Counted from the first letter of the stretch, positions 10,020 to 19,822 are shown. The stretch is 64,000 nucleotides of DNA from Ferrovibrio sp. (GCF_019636075.1 NZ_JAHBYG010000009.1:42234-106233); one strand, 5' to 3'. Numbers and translations: made by a program. The notes: generated by a model from the sequence alone, not told the origin.

Positions 10020-11414
10020 TCAGCCGTTGCGATCGAGATTTGCGACGCCCAATGCCTTCAACTTGCGATGCAGCGCCGAACGCTCCATGCCGATGAAGCC
10101 CGCCGTACGCGATACATTGCCGCCAAAGCGGGTGATCTGCGCCAGCAGATATTCGCGCTCGAACACCTCGCGCGCCTCACGCAGCGGCAGCGCCATCACT
10201 TCGGTCGTGGTTTCCGGCCGCAGCGCGATCGGCGGCGTAGCGCCCAGATCGGGCGGCAGCATATCGGCATGGATGGCGCCGCGTTGGTCGCCCGGCATCA
10301 TGACCAGCAACCGCGCGATGGCATTGCGCAACTCGCGCACATTGCCTGGCCATTCCGCAGATTGCAGCGCCAGCAGCGCATCCTCTGCCAATTCGCGTTC
10401 CGACACGCCCTGGCGCTGAGCCTCCAGCTTGACGAAGAATTTCGCCAACAAAGGAATGTCGTCGCGCCGGTCGCGCAAGGCCGGCACTTTCAACGGCACG
10501 ACATTCAGACGATGGAACAAATCCTGCCGGAACAGGCCCTGCGCCACCCGAGCGGAAAGATCATGGCTGGCGCCGCTGACAATGCGCACATCCACCTGCA
10601 CGCGATTGCGGCCGCCAACGCGCTCGAAACTCTGTTCGGTGAGCACACGGAGAATCTTGGCCTGGGTTTCCAGCGGCATGTCGGCCACTTCATCCAGAAA
10701 CAGCGTGCCGCCATGGGCTTCTTCCAGTACGCCCACGCGATGGTTGCGCCCGCCATTGCCGCCGGCCTCTTCCACACCGAACAATTCCGGTTCCATGCGG
10801 TCGGGTGTCATAGCTGCGGCATTCAGCACCACGAAGGGGCCGCCGGCACGGCGCGAGCGGGCATGCAACAGACGCGCGGCCAATTCCTTGCCCGAGCCGA
10901 GCGGACCGGAAATCAGCACGCGGCTGTTGCTGGGGGCCACGCGTTCGATGGCCTGGCGCAGGGCCTGGATCGGGGCGGACTGCCCCACCATCTCCGCCGG
11001 GCTGCCCGAGCGATGGCGTAATTCCTCGTTCTCGCGCTTCAGCCGCGCCTGTTCCAGGGCGCGTTCCACAAGCACCAGCAGGCGGTCGCTCTTGAACGGC
11101 TTCTCGATATAATCGTAGGCACCGCGCTTGATGGCGGATACGGCGGTTTCCACATTGCCATGGCCGGAAATGATAATCACCGGCACATTGGGGTGGTTGC
11201 GGGTAATGCGGTCGAGGATTTCCAGGCCATCCAGCTTGCTGCCCTGCAGCCAGATATCCAGGATCACCGCGCTTGGGCGGCGGGACTCAACCTCATGCAA
11301 GGCAGCATCGGAATCCGCCGCCATGCGGGTTTCATAGCCCTCATCCTCCAGAATGCCGCCGATCAGGTTGCGGATGTCGGCTTCATCATCGACGATCAGA
11401 ATATCACGCGCCAT
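10020..11414 (-). CDS. ntrX: Nitrogen-assimilation response regulator NtrX
   Basis: NtrX is the response regulator partner of the membrane kinase NtrY, involved in nitrogen, redox and envelope control in alphaproteobacteria. The 464-residue protein has a receiver domain with phosphoacceptor Asp53 (VILDIWLQGS), an AAA+ domain with Walker A ISGPLGSGKE and Walker B GTLFLDEVADMP, and a C-terminal Fis-type helix-turn-helix (GNVSRTAGFIGMERSALHRKL). Where sigma-54 activators carry GAFTGA, it has LFGVEEAGGNGGRNHRVG. The sigma-54 contact loop is therefore absent, as in other NtrX proteins, and it probably regulates independently of sigma-54. It lies 6 bp after ntrY. Confidence 0.96.
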   Translation of the reverse strand: MARDILIVDDEADIRNLIGGILEDEGYETRMAADSDAALHEVESRRPSAVILDIWLQGSKLDGLEILDRITRNHPNVPVIIISGHGNVETAVSAIKRGAYDYIEKPFKSDRLLVLVERALEQARLKRENEELRHRSGSPAEMVGQSAPIQALRQAIERVAPSNSRVLISGPLGSGKELAARLLHARSRRAGGPFVVLNAAAMTPDRMEPELFGVEEAGGNGGRNHRVGVLEEAHGGTLFLDEVADMPLETQAKILRVLTEQSFERVGGRNRVQVDVRIVSGASHDLSARVAQGLFRQDLFHRLNVVPLKVPALRDRRDDIPLLAKFFVKLEAQRQGVSERELAEDALLALQSAEWPGNVRELRNAIARLLVMMPGDQRGAIHADMLPPDLGATPPIALRPETTTEVMALPLREAREVFEREYLLAQITRFGGNVSRTAGFIGMERSALHRKLKALGVANLDRNG

Positions 11415-11420
11415 GACGTA

Positions 11421-13919
11421 TCAAGCCAATCGTCCGCCGCCAGCCTGCGCCACAGGCATATCCGTCCCTGCCGTCCGCATGTCGTTTCGCGCCTCTTCAC
11501 CTAGCGTCTGATCAAGCATCCGGTCCGCATCTTGCGCTTGGCTTTCGCCGATGGCTGCGCGCTTCCCGCTCCCCGGCTCCGGATTGGTACCCGGCTCCGG
11601 ATTGGTGCCTGGCTCCGGATCGACTATGCCTTTCGCGGCAATCGGCAGCTTGACTCGGGCCACGCTACCACTTTTCGCGTCGGGGGCAAACCGCCGGGCA
11701 TCCTCCAGGGTGATGCCGCCGCCATGTTCTTCGATGATCTTTTTCACAATGGCAAGCCCCAGGCCGGTGCCCTTGGCCCGCGTGGTCACATAAGGCTCGA
11801 ACAACCGGCCAGCCAGGCCCGGCGGCAGGCCGCGGCCGTTATCCATGATGCAAAGCTGGGCTTCGTTATCCACTTGGCGCAACTCGATCACGATATGGCC
11901 GGGCGGCAGGCTTTCGCCTTCCTCGGTTCCGGCCCTCTCGGCGCCGGGTTTCTCGCGGCCATCTATGGCATCGAGGGCATTTTGCAGCAGGTTGGTAAAA
12001 ACCTGCGACAATTGCCGCGCATCGCAGCGCAGCGCCACGGGTTCGGCCGGCAGCCGGCTTTCAAATACCACATCGGCACGCGCCACCTGTTGCATGAATA
12101 CCGCCTGGCGCACGATCTGGTTCAAATCCTCGTCGCGATAGACCGGGCGCGGCATACGGGCGAAAGCCGAGAACTCATCCACCATACGGCCGATATCGCC
12201 CACCTGGCGGATGATGGTGTCGGTGCATTGCGCGAAGATTTCCGGATCGGTGGTCACCTCGCGCAGGTATTTGCGTTTCAGTCGCTCGGCGGAAAGCTGG
12301 ATCGGGGTCAGCGGGTTCTTGATTTCATGGGCGATGCGGCGGGCAATATCGGCCCAGGCGGCATTGCGCTGGGCGGCCACCAGCTCGGTCACATCATCGA
12401 AGGTGACCACATAGCCGAGCAATTCATTGCCGGTCATTTCGCGGGCTACACGCACCAGAAGGCTGCGCGGTACATCGCCGCGTTGCAGCATCACTTGGCC
12501 ACGCGCCACCTGTTCGGTGGGGTTATCACGCACTTGCTGAAACAGCTCGGCCATTTCCGGTGCCGCTTCCACGAAAAGCCTGCCGGCCAGACTATCGAAA
12601 TCGGTTTCCAGCAGCGCCAGCGCCGAAGGGTTGGGCAAGGTTACCCGGCCCACCATATCCACACCGATAACGCCGGCCGAAACGCCCGACAACACGGTTT
12701 CGGTGAAACGCCGGCGCTCGTCCAATTGCCGGTTGGCGGCAATCAGTTCGGCCTGCTGCACGCCAAGCTGTTCGGTCATGCGGTTGAACGCGCGGCCGAG
12801 ATTACCCACCTCGTCGTCATCGGCACGTTCGCTCACCCGGGCATTCAGGTCGCCGGCGCTGATCCGCTCGGCAGCCGACACCACCTCGCCGATCGGCGTT
12901 ACCAGCCGCGTGGCGATCAACAGGCTGAACCAGATCGCCAGCAGCAACAGCAGCAGCGAAACCAGCACGAACACAATGGCGAAATTCACCTCGATCTGCG
13001 AGCGGGTCTGTTCCAGCCGGGTATATTGCGCCGCCGCATCGCGGGTACGCTCCAGTTCCGCCGATACCCGGGGATCGATGAAACGACCGACATAAAGAAA
13101 CAGGTCGAGATAGGCATCCAGCCGCACCAGTGCCCTGACACGGTCTTCGCTATCGGAATTGATGAAGATCAACTGCCCGGTGGTGGCATCCTGCAATAGC
13201 CGGTCGGTGAATTGATCGAGTTCGAACTGCATGCCGAAACGGGTCTGCGCCACGATCTCGCGGCTGGAGGTGAATACCATCGCTTCGCTCAGGCCGCGGA
13301 GCCGGGCCAGCGACAGCATAGCCTGTTGCAACAGCAGCGAATTGCGCGCCAGCCTTGGCGCCTCGCGGTTGAGATCGACAGCCATGCCGAGAATATCGGC
13401 GCGGATGGTCTTGCGATGCTCCTGCATATACGCCTCGGCCACCGCCACCGAGCCCTTAACGGCGCTGGTGACACGGTCGCTGAACCAGGTTTGCAGGCCG
13501 AGATTGAAAAACAACACGGCAAAGACCGACATCAGAATGGCCGGCGCCGAAGCCACCAGGGCAAACAGCAGCACGATACGCGCATGCAGGCGCGAGCCGG
13601 CAGCACCGCGACGACGCTGCACCCACAGCATGGTGGCACGCCGCGCAACAAGGCTGATCAACCCCAGCAGCACCACAAGGTCAGATAGCAGCAGCAACTG
13701 GGTCTGGCGCAGGGAAACTTCGGTGGCGCCCGGTGTCATCGCCACATAGGTGAGCACACCCATCACCAACGCGGTGCAGGCGGTGGCGATTTCCAGATAC
13801 CGGATCAGCCGCACCCGCTGGGTCCAGGCGGTGAAACGCCGCCAGAGCACAGCCCGCCGGCTGGGCGCCTCGGCAGGATTGGGCATGACAGGACTATCGG
13901 CAACGGTTTCCCGGCTCAT
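11421..13919 (-). CDS. ntrY: Nitrogen regulation sensor histidine kinase NtrY
   Basis: NtrY is the membrane-bound kinase paired with NtrX. The 832-residue protein has several N-terminal hydrophobic segments (ATACTALVMGVLTYVAM and others within the first 160 residues), a periplasmic sensor region, another membrane helix, a HAMP linker (ATRLVTPIGEVVSAAERIS), a PAS domain, a phosphoacceptor HisKA motif RIAHEIKNPLTPIQLSAE and a HATPase domain with NGRGLPPGL and GTGLGLAIVKKIIEEHGG. After the kinase domain there is an unusual low-complexity tail with PEPGTN repeats encoded by an 18-bp tandem repeat. The gene follows ntrC by 62 bp. Confidence 0.95.
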   Translation of the reverse strand: MSRETVADSPVMPNPAEAPSRRAVLWRRFTAWTQRVRLIRYLEIATACTALVMGVLTYVAMTPGATEVSLRQTQLLLLSDLVVLLGLISLVARRATMLWVQRRRGAAGSRLHARIVLLFALVASAPAILMSVFAVLFFNLGLQTWFSDRVTSAVKGSVAVAEAYMQEHRKTIRADILGMAVDLNREAPRLARNSLLLQQAMLSLARLRGLSEAMVFTSSREIVAQTRFGMQFELDQFTDRLLQDATTGQLIFINSDSEDRVRALVRLDAYLDLFLYVGRFIDPRVSAELERTRDAAAQYTRLEQTRSQIEVNFAIVFVLVSLLLLLLAIWFSLLIATRLVTPIGEVVSAAERISAGDLNARVSERADDDEVGNLGRAFNRMTEQLGVQQAELIAANRQLDERRRFTETVLSGVSAGVIGVDMVGRVTLPNPSALALLETDFDSLAGRLFVEAAPEMAELFQQVRDNPTEQVARGQVMLQRGDVPRSLLVRVAREMTGNELLGYVVTFDDVTELVAAQRNAAWADIARRIAHEIKNPLTPIQLSAERLKRKYLREVTTDPEIFAQCTDTIIRQVGDIGRMVDEFSAFARMPRPVYRDEDLNQIVRQAVFMQQVARADVVFESRLPAEPVALRCDARQLSQVFTNLLQNALDAIDGREKPGAERAGTEEGESLPPGHIVIELRQVDNEAQLCIMDNGRGLPPGLAGRLFEPYVTTRAKGTGLGLAIVKKIIEEHGGGITLEDARRFAPDAKSGSVARVKLPIAAKGIVDPEPGTNPEPGTNPEPGSGKRAAIGESQAQDADRMLDQTLGEEARNDMRTAGTDMPVAQAGGGRLA
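11575..11620 (+). repeat. 18-bp tandem repeat inside the ntrY 3' end
   Basis: Two full copies and a partial third copy of an 18-bp unit (GGCTCCGGATTGGTACCC on the plus strand) lie at 11575-11592, 11593-11610 and 11611-11620. The unit is in frame with ntrY and encodes reiterated PEPGTN residues in the C-terminal tail after the kinase domain. Because the unit is a multiple of three, copy-number change by slippage would lengthen or shorten the tail without breaking the gene. Whether the tail has a function is unknown. Confidence 0.9.
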
Positions 13920-13981
13920 GGCGGCCAGTCTAGCCGATTCCGCCGGGCTTGCTAACGGTCAGGCCGGCGGCCTGAAACCGC

Positions 13982-15430
13982 TTATTTCAAACCCCGGATA
14001 ACCTGGATGTTATGGTCGCGGATCTTCTTGCGCAGCGTATTGCGGTTCAGCCCCAGCAGCGAGGCGGCCCGAATCTGGTTGCCGCGCGTGGCCGCCAGGC
14101 TGAGTGAGATCAGCGGGATTTCCAACTCACGCAGCATGCGATCATACAACCCGTTGGGGGGCAGATCGTCGCCATGAGCGGCGAAATACTTGGTGAGATG
14201 GCGCTCGATGGCACCGGTCAGGGTCTCTTCCTCGCTGGGCTCCGGCGCGCGGGCGGCCTGCGGCGGCTCGGCCAACTCGTTTTCGATCACCTCGATGCCG
14301 ATTACGTCGTCGGCATAAAGCGCGGCCAGGCGGCGCACCAGGTTTTCCAGTTCGCGCACATTGCCAGGCCAGCGATAGCGGCGCAGCCGCTCCATTGCCT
14401 CCGGCGACACGGTCTTGATCGGCAGGCCCTGCAGATGCGCCTGGTTGAGGAAGTGGCGCACCAGATCGGGGATATCCTCGCCGCGCTCGCGCAGCGGCGG
14501 CAGGCGCAACGGCACGACATTCAGGCGGTAGAACAAATCCTCGCGGAACAGGCCCTGGTTCACCAATTGGCGCAGATCGCGGTTGGTGGCGGCAACGATA
14601 CGCACATCGGTGCGGATCGCAGTGCGGCCGCCCACGGTGGTATATTCGCCCTGCTGCAACACGCGCAGCAGACGGGTCTGGGCTTCCAGCGGCATATCGC
14701 CGATTTCGTCCAGGAACAGCGTGCCGCCTTCCGATTGCTCGAAACGGCCGGCATAGCGCGCATTGGCGCCGGTGAAGGCGCCCTTTTCATGGCCGAACAA
14801 TTCGGATTCGATCAGCTCGCGCGGAATCGCCGCCATGTTGATCGCCACGAAAGGACCATTGCGGCGCTTGCCGTAATCATGCAGCGCACGCGCCACCAAT
14901 TCCTTGCCGGTGCCGCTCTCGCCCGAGATCAGCACGGTAAGGTCGGTGCCCATCAGGCGCGCCATCACGCGGTAGATTTCCTGCATCGAGGGCGAACGGC
15001 CGATCAACGGCAGCTTTTCCTCGTCGGCAACCGCCTCGCTGCTTTCCGAGGGCTGCGCCTTGGGCTGGCTCAGGGCGCGCTCAACCACCCGCAGCAATTC
15101 CTTCAGATCGAAGGGCTTGGGCAGATAATCATAGGCGCCGCGTTCGGCCGCCTTCACGGCGGTGAGCAGGGTTTTCTGCGCGCTCATCACGATGATCGGC
15201 AGATCCGGCCGGATGCGCTTGATGCGCGGCAGCAGGTCCAGCCCGTTTTCGTCCGGCATCACCACATCGGTGATGACCAGGTCGCCCTCGCCTTCCGACG
15301 CCCAGCGCCACAGCGTGGCGGCATTGCCGGTGGTGCGGACCTGATAGCCCACCCGCCCCAATGCCTGATCGAGCACGGTGCGGATGGACCGATCGTCATC
15401 TGCGACGAGGATCGTGCCCTTGTTACTCAT
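13982..15430 (-). CDS. ntrC: Nitrogen regulatory response regulator NtrC
   Basis: NtrC is the sigma-54-dependent activator of nitrogen-limitation genes. The 482-residue protein has a receiver domain with phosphoacceptor Asp55 ([13 protein letters not shown]), an AAA+ domain with Walker [11 protein letters not shown], the intact sigma-54 contact motif GAFTGA (in [14 protein letters not shown]) and Walker [12 protein letters not shown], then a C-terminal Fis-type helix-turn-helix ([17 protein letters not shown]). This contrasts with NtrX next door, which lacks GAFTGA. The start overlaps the ntrB stop by four bases, so the kinase and regulator are translationally coupled. Confidence 0.97.
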   Translation of the reverse strand: MSNKGTILVADDDRSIRTVLDQALGRVGYQVRTTGNAATLWRWASEGEGDLVITDVVMPDENGLDLLPRIKRIRPDLPIIVMSAQKTLLTAVKAAERGAYDYLPKPFDLKELLRVVERALSQPKAQPSESSEAVADEEKLPLIGRSPSMQEIYRVMARLMGTDLTVLISGESGTGKELVARALHDYGKRRNGPFVAINMAAIPRELIESELFGHEKGAFTGANARYAGRFEQSEGGTLFLDEIGDMPLEAQTRLLRVLQQGEYTTVGGRTAIRTDVRIVAATNRDLRQLVNQGLFREDLFYRLNVVPLRLPPLRERGEDIPDLVRHFLNQAHLQGLPIKTVSPEAMERLRRYRWPGNVRELENLVRRLAALYADDVIGIEVIENELAEPPQAARAPEPSEEETLTGAIERHLTKYFAAHGDDLPPNGLYDRMLRELEIPLISLSLAATRGNQIRAASLLGLNRNTLRKKIRDHNIQVIRGLK

Positions 15431-16545
15431 GCTAATCCTCCGGACTCCTCGGTTGCCGGGTTATGCACCGGCAGCCGCGCACTGAACACGGTACGGCGAG
15501 GGCGGCTATCGCATTCGATCACGCCGCCGTGGTCGCCAATGATCTTCGCCACCAATGCAAGACCCAGGCCGCTGCCATAAGACTTGGTGGTGACGAACGG
15601 ATCGAACAGATAAGGTCGGATATCCTCGCTCACGCCGGGGCCGTTATCCTGCACGGTCACTTCCAGCGGCAGATGGATACGATCCCGCGAACCGCGCACG
15701 GCCAGCCGCACGCCATGGCGATAGGCCGTGGTCAGCGTAAGCTCGCCGCCCGGATCGCCGCCGATGGCCTCTACCGCGTTTTTCACCAGATTGAGAAACA
15801 CCTGGATCAGTTGGTCGCGGTTGCCGAAAACCGGCGGCAGCGAAGGATCGTAGCGTTCGATGAAGCGTATATTCTTGCCGAAGCCGGCCTGCGCCACCTT
15901 GCGCACATGTTCCAGCACCTGATGGATATTCACCGGGCCGCGCTCGATGGGGCGCTTGTCGGAGAATACTTCCATGCCATCCACCAACGCGCAGATGCGG
16001 TCGGTTTCATCGCAAATCAGCCGGGTGAGCTCGCGGTCGGCCGGGCTGACGCTGCCCTCTAGCAACTGCGCGGCGCCCCGGATGCCCGAGAGCGGATTCT
16101 TCACCTCATGCGCCAGCACGGCGGCCATGCCGGTGACCGAGCGCGCAGCGCCGCGATGGGTCAACTGACGATCGATCTTGGCGGCCATGGAGCGCTCATC
16201 CAGCCGCAGGATCACATGGTCGGGCAACTCCGGCACCGGCGAAACCTGCACATCCACCAATCGCTCGCCAAGCCGCGGCGAACCGAGATCCACATCATAT
16301 TCCGACACCGTATGGCGATCGCGCTGCACCTGCCCCACAAGCTGCAGGATCGGGCTGCCGAAGGGCACGATGTCGCGAATATTCTGCCGGCACAGCATGG
16401 CTGAGCCGGAATCGAAAAACTGTTCGGCGGCGGGATTCACATAGGCAATCACGCCCTGCTTGCCCAGCACCAGGATCGGATTGGGGATCGAGCCGAGCAC
16501 CAGCGCGGCATCGAGATTGGGCTGATCGATCAGACGTTCGGACAT
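15427..16545 (-). CDS. ntrB: Nitrogen regulation sensor histidine kinase NtrB
   Basis: NtrB is the soluble kinase/phosphatase for NtrC, controlled by PII proteins. The 372-residue product has no membrane segments: a PAS domain covers roughly residues 10-125 ([20 protein letters not shown]), followed by the phosphoacceptor motif [19 protein letters not shown] with His146 and a HATPase domain ending in [19 protein letters not shown]. The ATG at 16545 ([10 protein letters not shown]) is chosen because it lies 4 bp after the dusB stop and begins family homology; the open frame extends another 86 codons upstream, but that part is dusB sequence read in another frame. The dusB-ntrB-ntrC order corresponds to the classical nifR3-ntrBC operon. 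Confidence 0.96.
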   Translation of the reverse strand: MSERLIDQPNLDAALVLGSIPNPILVLGKQGVIAYVNPAAEQFFDSGSAMLCRQNIRDIVPFGSPILQLVGQVQRDRHTVSEYDVDLGSPRLGERLVDVQVSPVPELPDHVILRLDERSMAAKIDRQLTHRGAARSVTGMAAVLAHEVKNPLSGIRGAAQLLEGSVSPADRELTRLICDETDRICALVDGMEVFSDKRPIERGPVNIHQVLEHVRKVAQAGFGKNIRFIERYDPSLPPVFGNRDQLIQVFLNLVKNAVEAIGGDPGGELTLTTAYRHGVRLAVRGSRDRIHLPLEVTVQDNGPGVSEDIRPYLFDPFVTTKSYGSGLGLALVAKIIGDHGGVIECDSRPRRTVFSARLPVHNPATEESGGLA

Positions 16546-16549
16546 CGGA

Positions 16550-17536
16550 TCACGCCGCCAGACGGTCGAGCACGGGGGCATAGAAATCCCGCACGGCCTG
16601 GCGCGCCTCGTCCGGCGCCTCGATCCGCATGATGCGGGTGCGGAATTCAGCCGAACCCGGCAGACCCTTGGAATACCAGGCCACATGCTTGCGTGCGATC
16701 TTGCTGCCGGTATGGGTGCCGTAATGCACCAGCATGGCATCGTAATGCTCGAGCACCAGGGCTTCCTGTTCGGCAAGCGTAGGATCGGGCAACCGCGTGC
16801 CATCGCGCAGGTAGGCCATCACCTGGTTCAAAAACCACGGCTTGCCATAGGCGCCACGACCGATCATCACGCCATCGGCGCCCGATTGCTCCAGCGCCGC
16901 CTTAGCCTCTTCCAGCGTGGTGATATCGCCGTTCACGATCACCGGGATCGACACGGCTTCCTTCACCTGGCGCACAAAGCCCCAGTCGGCAGAGCCGTTA
17001 TACATCTGGCAGCGGGTGCGGCCATGCACCGTCAGCATCCGTATGCCCTCGCCCTCGGCGATCCTGGCCAGTTCGGGCGCGTTGCGATTGGCATGGTCCC
17101 AACCGGTGCGCATCTTCAGGGTGACCGGCAGTTTCACGGCCTTCACCGTGGCGGTGATCAGGCCCTTGGCATGCTCCAGGTCGCGCATCAGCGCCGAACC
17201 GGCATAGCCGTTCACCACCTTCTTCACCGGGCAGCCCATATTGATGTCGATGATGGCGGCGCCCTTGTCTTCATTCAGGCGCGCGGCTTCGGCCATCACA
17301 TGGCCTTCGCAGCCGGCAAGCTGCACCGACATGGGAAATTCTTCCGGCGCCACCTCGGCCATCTTCAGGGATTGGCGCGAGGCACGTACCATCGCCTCGG
17401 AAGCGATCATTTCAGACACAACCAACCCCGCCCCGGCGCGCTTGACGAGCCGGCGGAAGGGCAGATCGGTGACGCCAGACATCGGCGCGAGGATCACCGG
17501 ATCCTCGATTGTCACGGGGCCAATTTGTATGCTCAT
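16550..17536 (-). CDS. dusB: tRNA-dihydrouridine synthase DusB (NifR3 family)
   Basis: DusB reduces specific uridines in the tRNA D-loop to dihydrouridine using FMN and NADPH. The 328-residue protein opens with a TIM-barrel FMN-binding signature [14 protein letters not shown] and shows the [19 protein letters not shown] segment containing the catalytic cysteine, the HGRTRCQMY motif and [14 protein letters not shown] near the phosphate-binding end. It is the first gene of the dusB-ntrB-ntrC cluster. The ATG at 17536 has a long AT-richer leader; an inverted repeat upstream may regulate the operon or the divergent ispDF. Confidence 0.96.
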   Translation of the reverse strand: MSIQIGPVTIEDPVILAPMSGVTDLPFRRLVKRAGAGLVVSEMIASEAMVRASRQSLKMAEVAPEEFPMSVQLAGCEGHVMAEAARLNEDKGAAIIDINMGCPVKKVVNGYAGSALMRDLEHAKGLITATVKAVKLPVTLKMRTGWDHANRNAPELARIAEGEGIRMLTVHGRTRCQMYNGSADWGFVRQVKEAVSIPVIVNGDITTLEEAKAALEQSGADGVMIGRGAYGKPWFLNQVMAYLRDGTRLPDPTLAEQEALVLEHYDAMLVHYGTHTGSKIARKHVAWYSKGLPGSAEFRTRIMRIEAPDEARQAVRDFYAPVLDRLAA

Positions 17537-17597
17537 AATTTAGTCATCACTGGATGATGCTCACTTGTTGGTCAATGTACAAACAAAGGTACCGCAC

Positions 17598-17616
17598 TGC
17601 AACATGATTTGTTGCA
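17598..17616. promoter_or_regulatory. Operator-like inverted repeat between dusB and ispDF
   Basis: A perfect 7-bp inverted repeat with a 5-bp spacer, TGCAACA-TGATT-TGTTGCA, lies in the 128-bp divergent intergenic region, about 62 bp upstream of dusB and 49 bp upstream of ispDF. The symmetry suits a dimeric regulator. It resembles, but does not match, an NtrC site: the TGCA half-sites are present but separated by 11 bases rather than 9. It could also form an RNA hairpin in a transcript. The function is inferred from position only. Confidence 0.4.
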
Positions 17617-17664
17617 TCCTGCAGCATTTGCCTTTCCAAGCCCGCCTCGGCTAGGCTGCGCGCC

Positions 17665-18840
17665 ATGCAAACCAGCGCCCTGATCGTCGCAGGAGGCCGC
17701 GGCCATCGCGCCGGCGGCGAAATCCCAAAGCAATATCAATTGCTTGGTGGGATACCCCTGATCACTCATAGCATCGCCCGGCTGCTCGCCCATCCGGCCA
17801 TCGACCGGGTGCAGGTGGTGATCCACCGCGACGACGGCACTTTCTATCATGACGCGATTAAAAATCTAGCCGACGCCAAAAAATTGGCACCGGCCTGTTT
17901 TGGCGGCAGCCAGCGCCAAGACTCTGTGCGCCTCGGGCTGGAGGCCCTGGCGGCCACCAACCCCACCGATCTGGTGCTGATTCACGACGCGGCAAGACCT
18001 TTCGTTACCGAGGCCGAGATCGACCGTCTGCTGGCGGCGCTCACCACCAGCCCAGGGGCCATCCTTGCGGTGCCGGTGGTGGATACGCTGAAACGTGCCG
18101 ATGAACAAGGCCGTATGCTCGGCGGCGCGGATCGCACCGGACTTTGGCGTGCACAGACACCGCAAGCTTTCCACTTTCAGGCCATATTGGATGCCCATCG
18201 CGCAGCCGCCGGCCAAAGCCTGACCGACGATGCCGCCGTGGCCGAACAGGCCGGGCTTGCAGTATTATGCGTGACCGGCCGCGACGAGAATTTCAAAGTG
18301 ACGGCACCGGAAGACTTCCAGCGCGCCGAGCGGCAATTGCTGCTGGCCCGGCCTGATATAAGAGTAGGCCAAGGCTTCGACGTGCATGCCTTCGATGCCG
18401 AACCGGGCCGCCGCGCCCTTGTGCTGGCCGGGATCGAACTATCGCACAGCCATGGCCTTGCCGGACATTCGGATGCCGATGTGGCATTGCATGCACTCAC
18501 CGATGCCTTGTTAGGCGCCATCGGCGATGGCGATATCGGCGCACATTTCCCGCCCTCGGACGCGCGCTGGAAAGGCGTGGCCAGCGAACGCTTTCTGCGC
18601 CACGCGGTGGATCTGGTGCATAAGCGCGACGGCCTTATCGCCCATTTGGATCTCACCATCATCTGCGAGGCACCGAAAGTGGGGCCCTACCGCGAAGCCA
18701 TGCGCAAGCGCATCGCCGGCATTTGCGGCCTGCCTGTGGATCGCGTGGCGGTGAAGGCCACCACCACCGAGAAACTCGGCTTCACCGGTCGGCGCGAAGG
18801 CATCGCGGCACAGGCCGTGGCAACGGTTCGCCTGCCATGA
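17665..18840 (+). CDS. ispDF: Bifunctional IspD/IspF of the methylerythritol phosphate pathway
   Basis: The 391-residue fusion catalyses two non-consecutive steps of isoprenoid precursor synthesis. Residues 1 to about 228 form the cytidylyltransferase IspD (ALIVAGGRGHRAGGEIPKQY, LIHDAARPFV, TPQAFHF). Residues from about 230 form IspF, the 2-C-methyl-D-erythritol 2,4-cyclodiphosphate synthase, with metal-binding VGQGFDVHAF, LAGHSDADVALHALTDALL, GDIGAHFPPSD and the ATTTEKLGFTGR C-terminal motif. Such fusions are common in alphaproteobacteria. The ATG at 17665 begins the IspD motif directly. The stop overlaps the pgpA start (ATGA). Confidence 0.97.
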   Translation: MQTSALIVAGGRGHRAGGEIPKQYQLLGGIPLITHSIARLLAHPAIDRVQVVIHRDDGTFYHDAIKNLADAKKLAPACFGGSQRQDSVRLGLEALAATNPTDLVLIHDAARPFVTEAEIDRLLAALTTSPGAILAVPVVDTLKRADEQGRMLGGADRTGLWRAQTPQAFHFQAILDAHRAAAGQSLTDDAAVAEQAGLAVLCVTGRDENFKVTAPEDFQRAERQLLLARPDIRVGQGFDVHAFDAEPGRRALVLAGIELSHSHGLAGHSDADVALHALTDALLGAIGDGDIGAHFPPSDARWKGVASERFLRHAVDLVHKRDGLIAHLDLTIICEAPKVGPYREAMRKRIAGICGLPVDRVAVKATTTEKLGFTGRREGIAAQAVATVRLP

Positions 18841-19295
18841 TCAACGGCCTGGCCTTCGCGCTTTGCACCTGGTTCGGCCTCGGCAAAATGCCCAAGGCGC
18901 CAGGAAGCTGGGGTTCGCTGGGCGCCCTGCCCTTTGCCTGGCTGCTGCAAGGCTGGGGCGGCTGGCCGGCCCTGGCTATCGCGCTTGGCCTGATTTGCCT
19001 GCTTTCGCTGTGGGCCGTCGCAATCTATCTGCGCAACTGGCCAGGCGACGATCCCGGCGAGATCGTGATCGACGAAGTGGCCGGCCAATGGCTGGTGCTG
19101 CTTTTCGTACCGCAGGATTGGCTGCTTTATGCCCTGGGTTTTGTGGTGTTTCGCGTGCTGGATATCTCCAAGCCCTGGCCGGCCTCCTGGGCCGACAGCC
19201 GCCTGCATGGACCGAAAGGCATCCTGCTCGACGACCTGCTAGCGGCGGTGTATGGCTGCCTGATCATGGTCGGCGTGCAAAGGATGTTGGCATGA
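18837..19295 (+). CDS. pgpA: Phosphatidylglycerophosphatase A
   Basis: PgpA dephosphorylates phosphatidylglycerophosphate to phosphatidylglycerol at the inner membrane. The 152-residue product has the family's glycine/lysine-rich opening (WFGLGKMPKAPGSWGSLGAL), the acidic motif DPGEIVIDEVAGQW and the segment RVLDISKPWPASWAD followed by GILLDDLLAAVYG, plus about four hydrophobic segments. The start at 18837 overlaps the ispDF stop by four bases, giving a normal-length protein; the frame is open further upstream only because it runs through ispDF. It overlaps pncC by four bases. Confidence 0.95.
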   Translation: MINGLAFALCTWFGLGKMPKAPGSWGSLGALPFAWLLQGWGGWPALAIALGLICLLSLWAVAIYLRNWPGDDPGEIVIDEVAGQWLVLLFVPQDWLLYALGFVVFRVLDISKPWPASWADSRLHGPKGILLDDLLAAVYGCLIMVGVQRMLA

Positions 19296-19807
19296 ACGCT
19301 GAAATCGCTTCCGAAATAGAAAAGCTGGCAGCCGAAGTGCTGGCAGCCTGCCGCAAACGCGGGGTGATGCTGACAACGGCGGAATCCTGCACCGGCGGCC
19401 TGATCGCCGGCGCACTCACCGCGATTGCCGGTTCATCCGACGTGATGGAGCGCGGCTTCGTCACCTATTCCAACGAAGCAAAAATCGGCATGCTGCGCGT
19501 GCCGGCCGAGATCATCGCCGGGCGCGGCGCGGTAAGCGAGGAAGTGGCGCGCGCCATGGCCGAGGGCGCGGTGCGCAACAGCAATGCCCAGATCGGCATC
19601 GCCTGCACCGGCATTGCCGGCCCGGGAAACAGTTCGGGTGGCGGCTCGGCGGCAAAACCGGTTGGCCTTGTGCATATCGCCGTGGCGATGGTGCAGGAGG
19701 ATACGCTGCATGCCGAAATGCGCTATGGCGATATCGGCCGCGCGGAGGTGCGCGAAGCCACGGTGCGCGATGCGTTGAAGATGGCGCTCAGGATGCTGGG
19801 CGCCTGA
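19292..19807 (+). CDS. pncC: CinA C-terminal domain protein, nicotinamide-nucleotide amidase PncC
   Basis: The 171-residue product is a stand-alone CinA C-terminal domain, the type that deamidates nicotinamide mononucleotide in pyridine nucleotide salvage. Family motifs are TTAESCTGGLIAGALT, FVTYSNEAKIGML, GAVSEEVARAMAEGA and IACTGIAGPGN. The N-terminal molybdopterin-binding-like domain of full CinA is absent, which is normal for PncC. The ATG at 19292 overlaps the pgpA stop (ATGA). It is the last gene of the ispDF-pgpA-pncC run and converges on mltG with 15 bp between stops. Confidence 0.94.
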   Translation: MNAEIASEIEKLAAEVLAACRKRGVMLTTAESCTGGLIAGALTAIAGSSDVMERGFVTYSNEAKIGMLRVPAEIIAGRGAVSEEVARAMAEGAVRNSNAQIGIACTGIAGPGNSSGGGSAAKPVGLVHIAVAMVQEDTLHAEMRYGDIGRAEVREATVRDALKMALRMLGA

Positions 19808-19822
19808 GCTATATGGCCTGAA

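Noticed and set aside
15427..16803. A longer NtrB with 86 extra N-terminal residues
   Set aside because: The extension lies inside dusB read in another frame and is rich in Arg, Cys and Pro. NtrB homology begins at [10 protein letters not shown].
17598..17616. A bona fide NtrC binding site
   Set aside because: NtrC sites have TGCA half-sites separated by about nine bases. Here the separation is eleven, so it was kept only as an operator-like palindrome.
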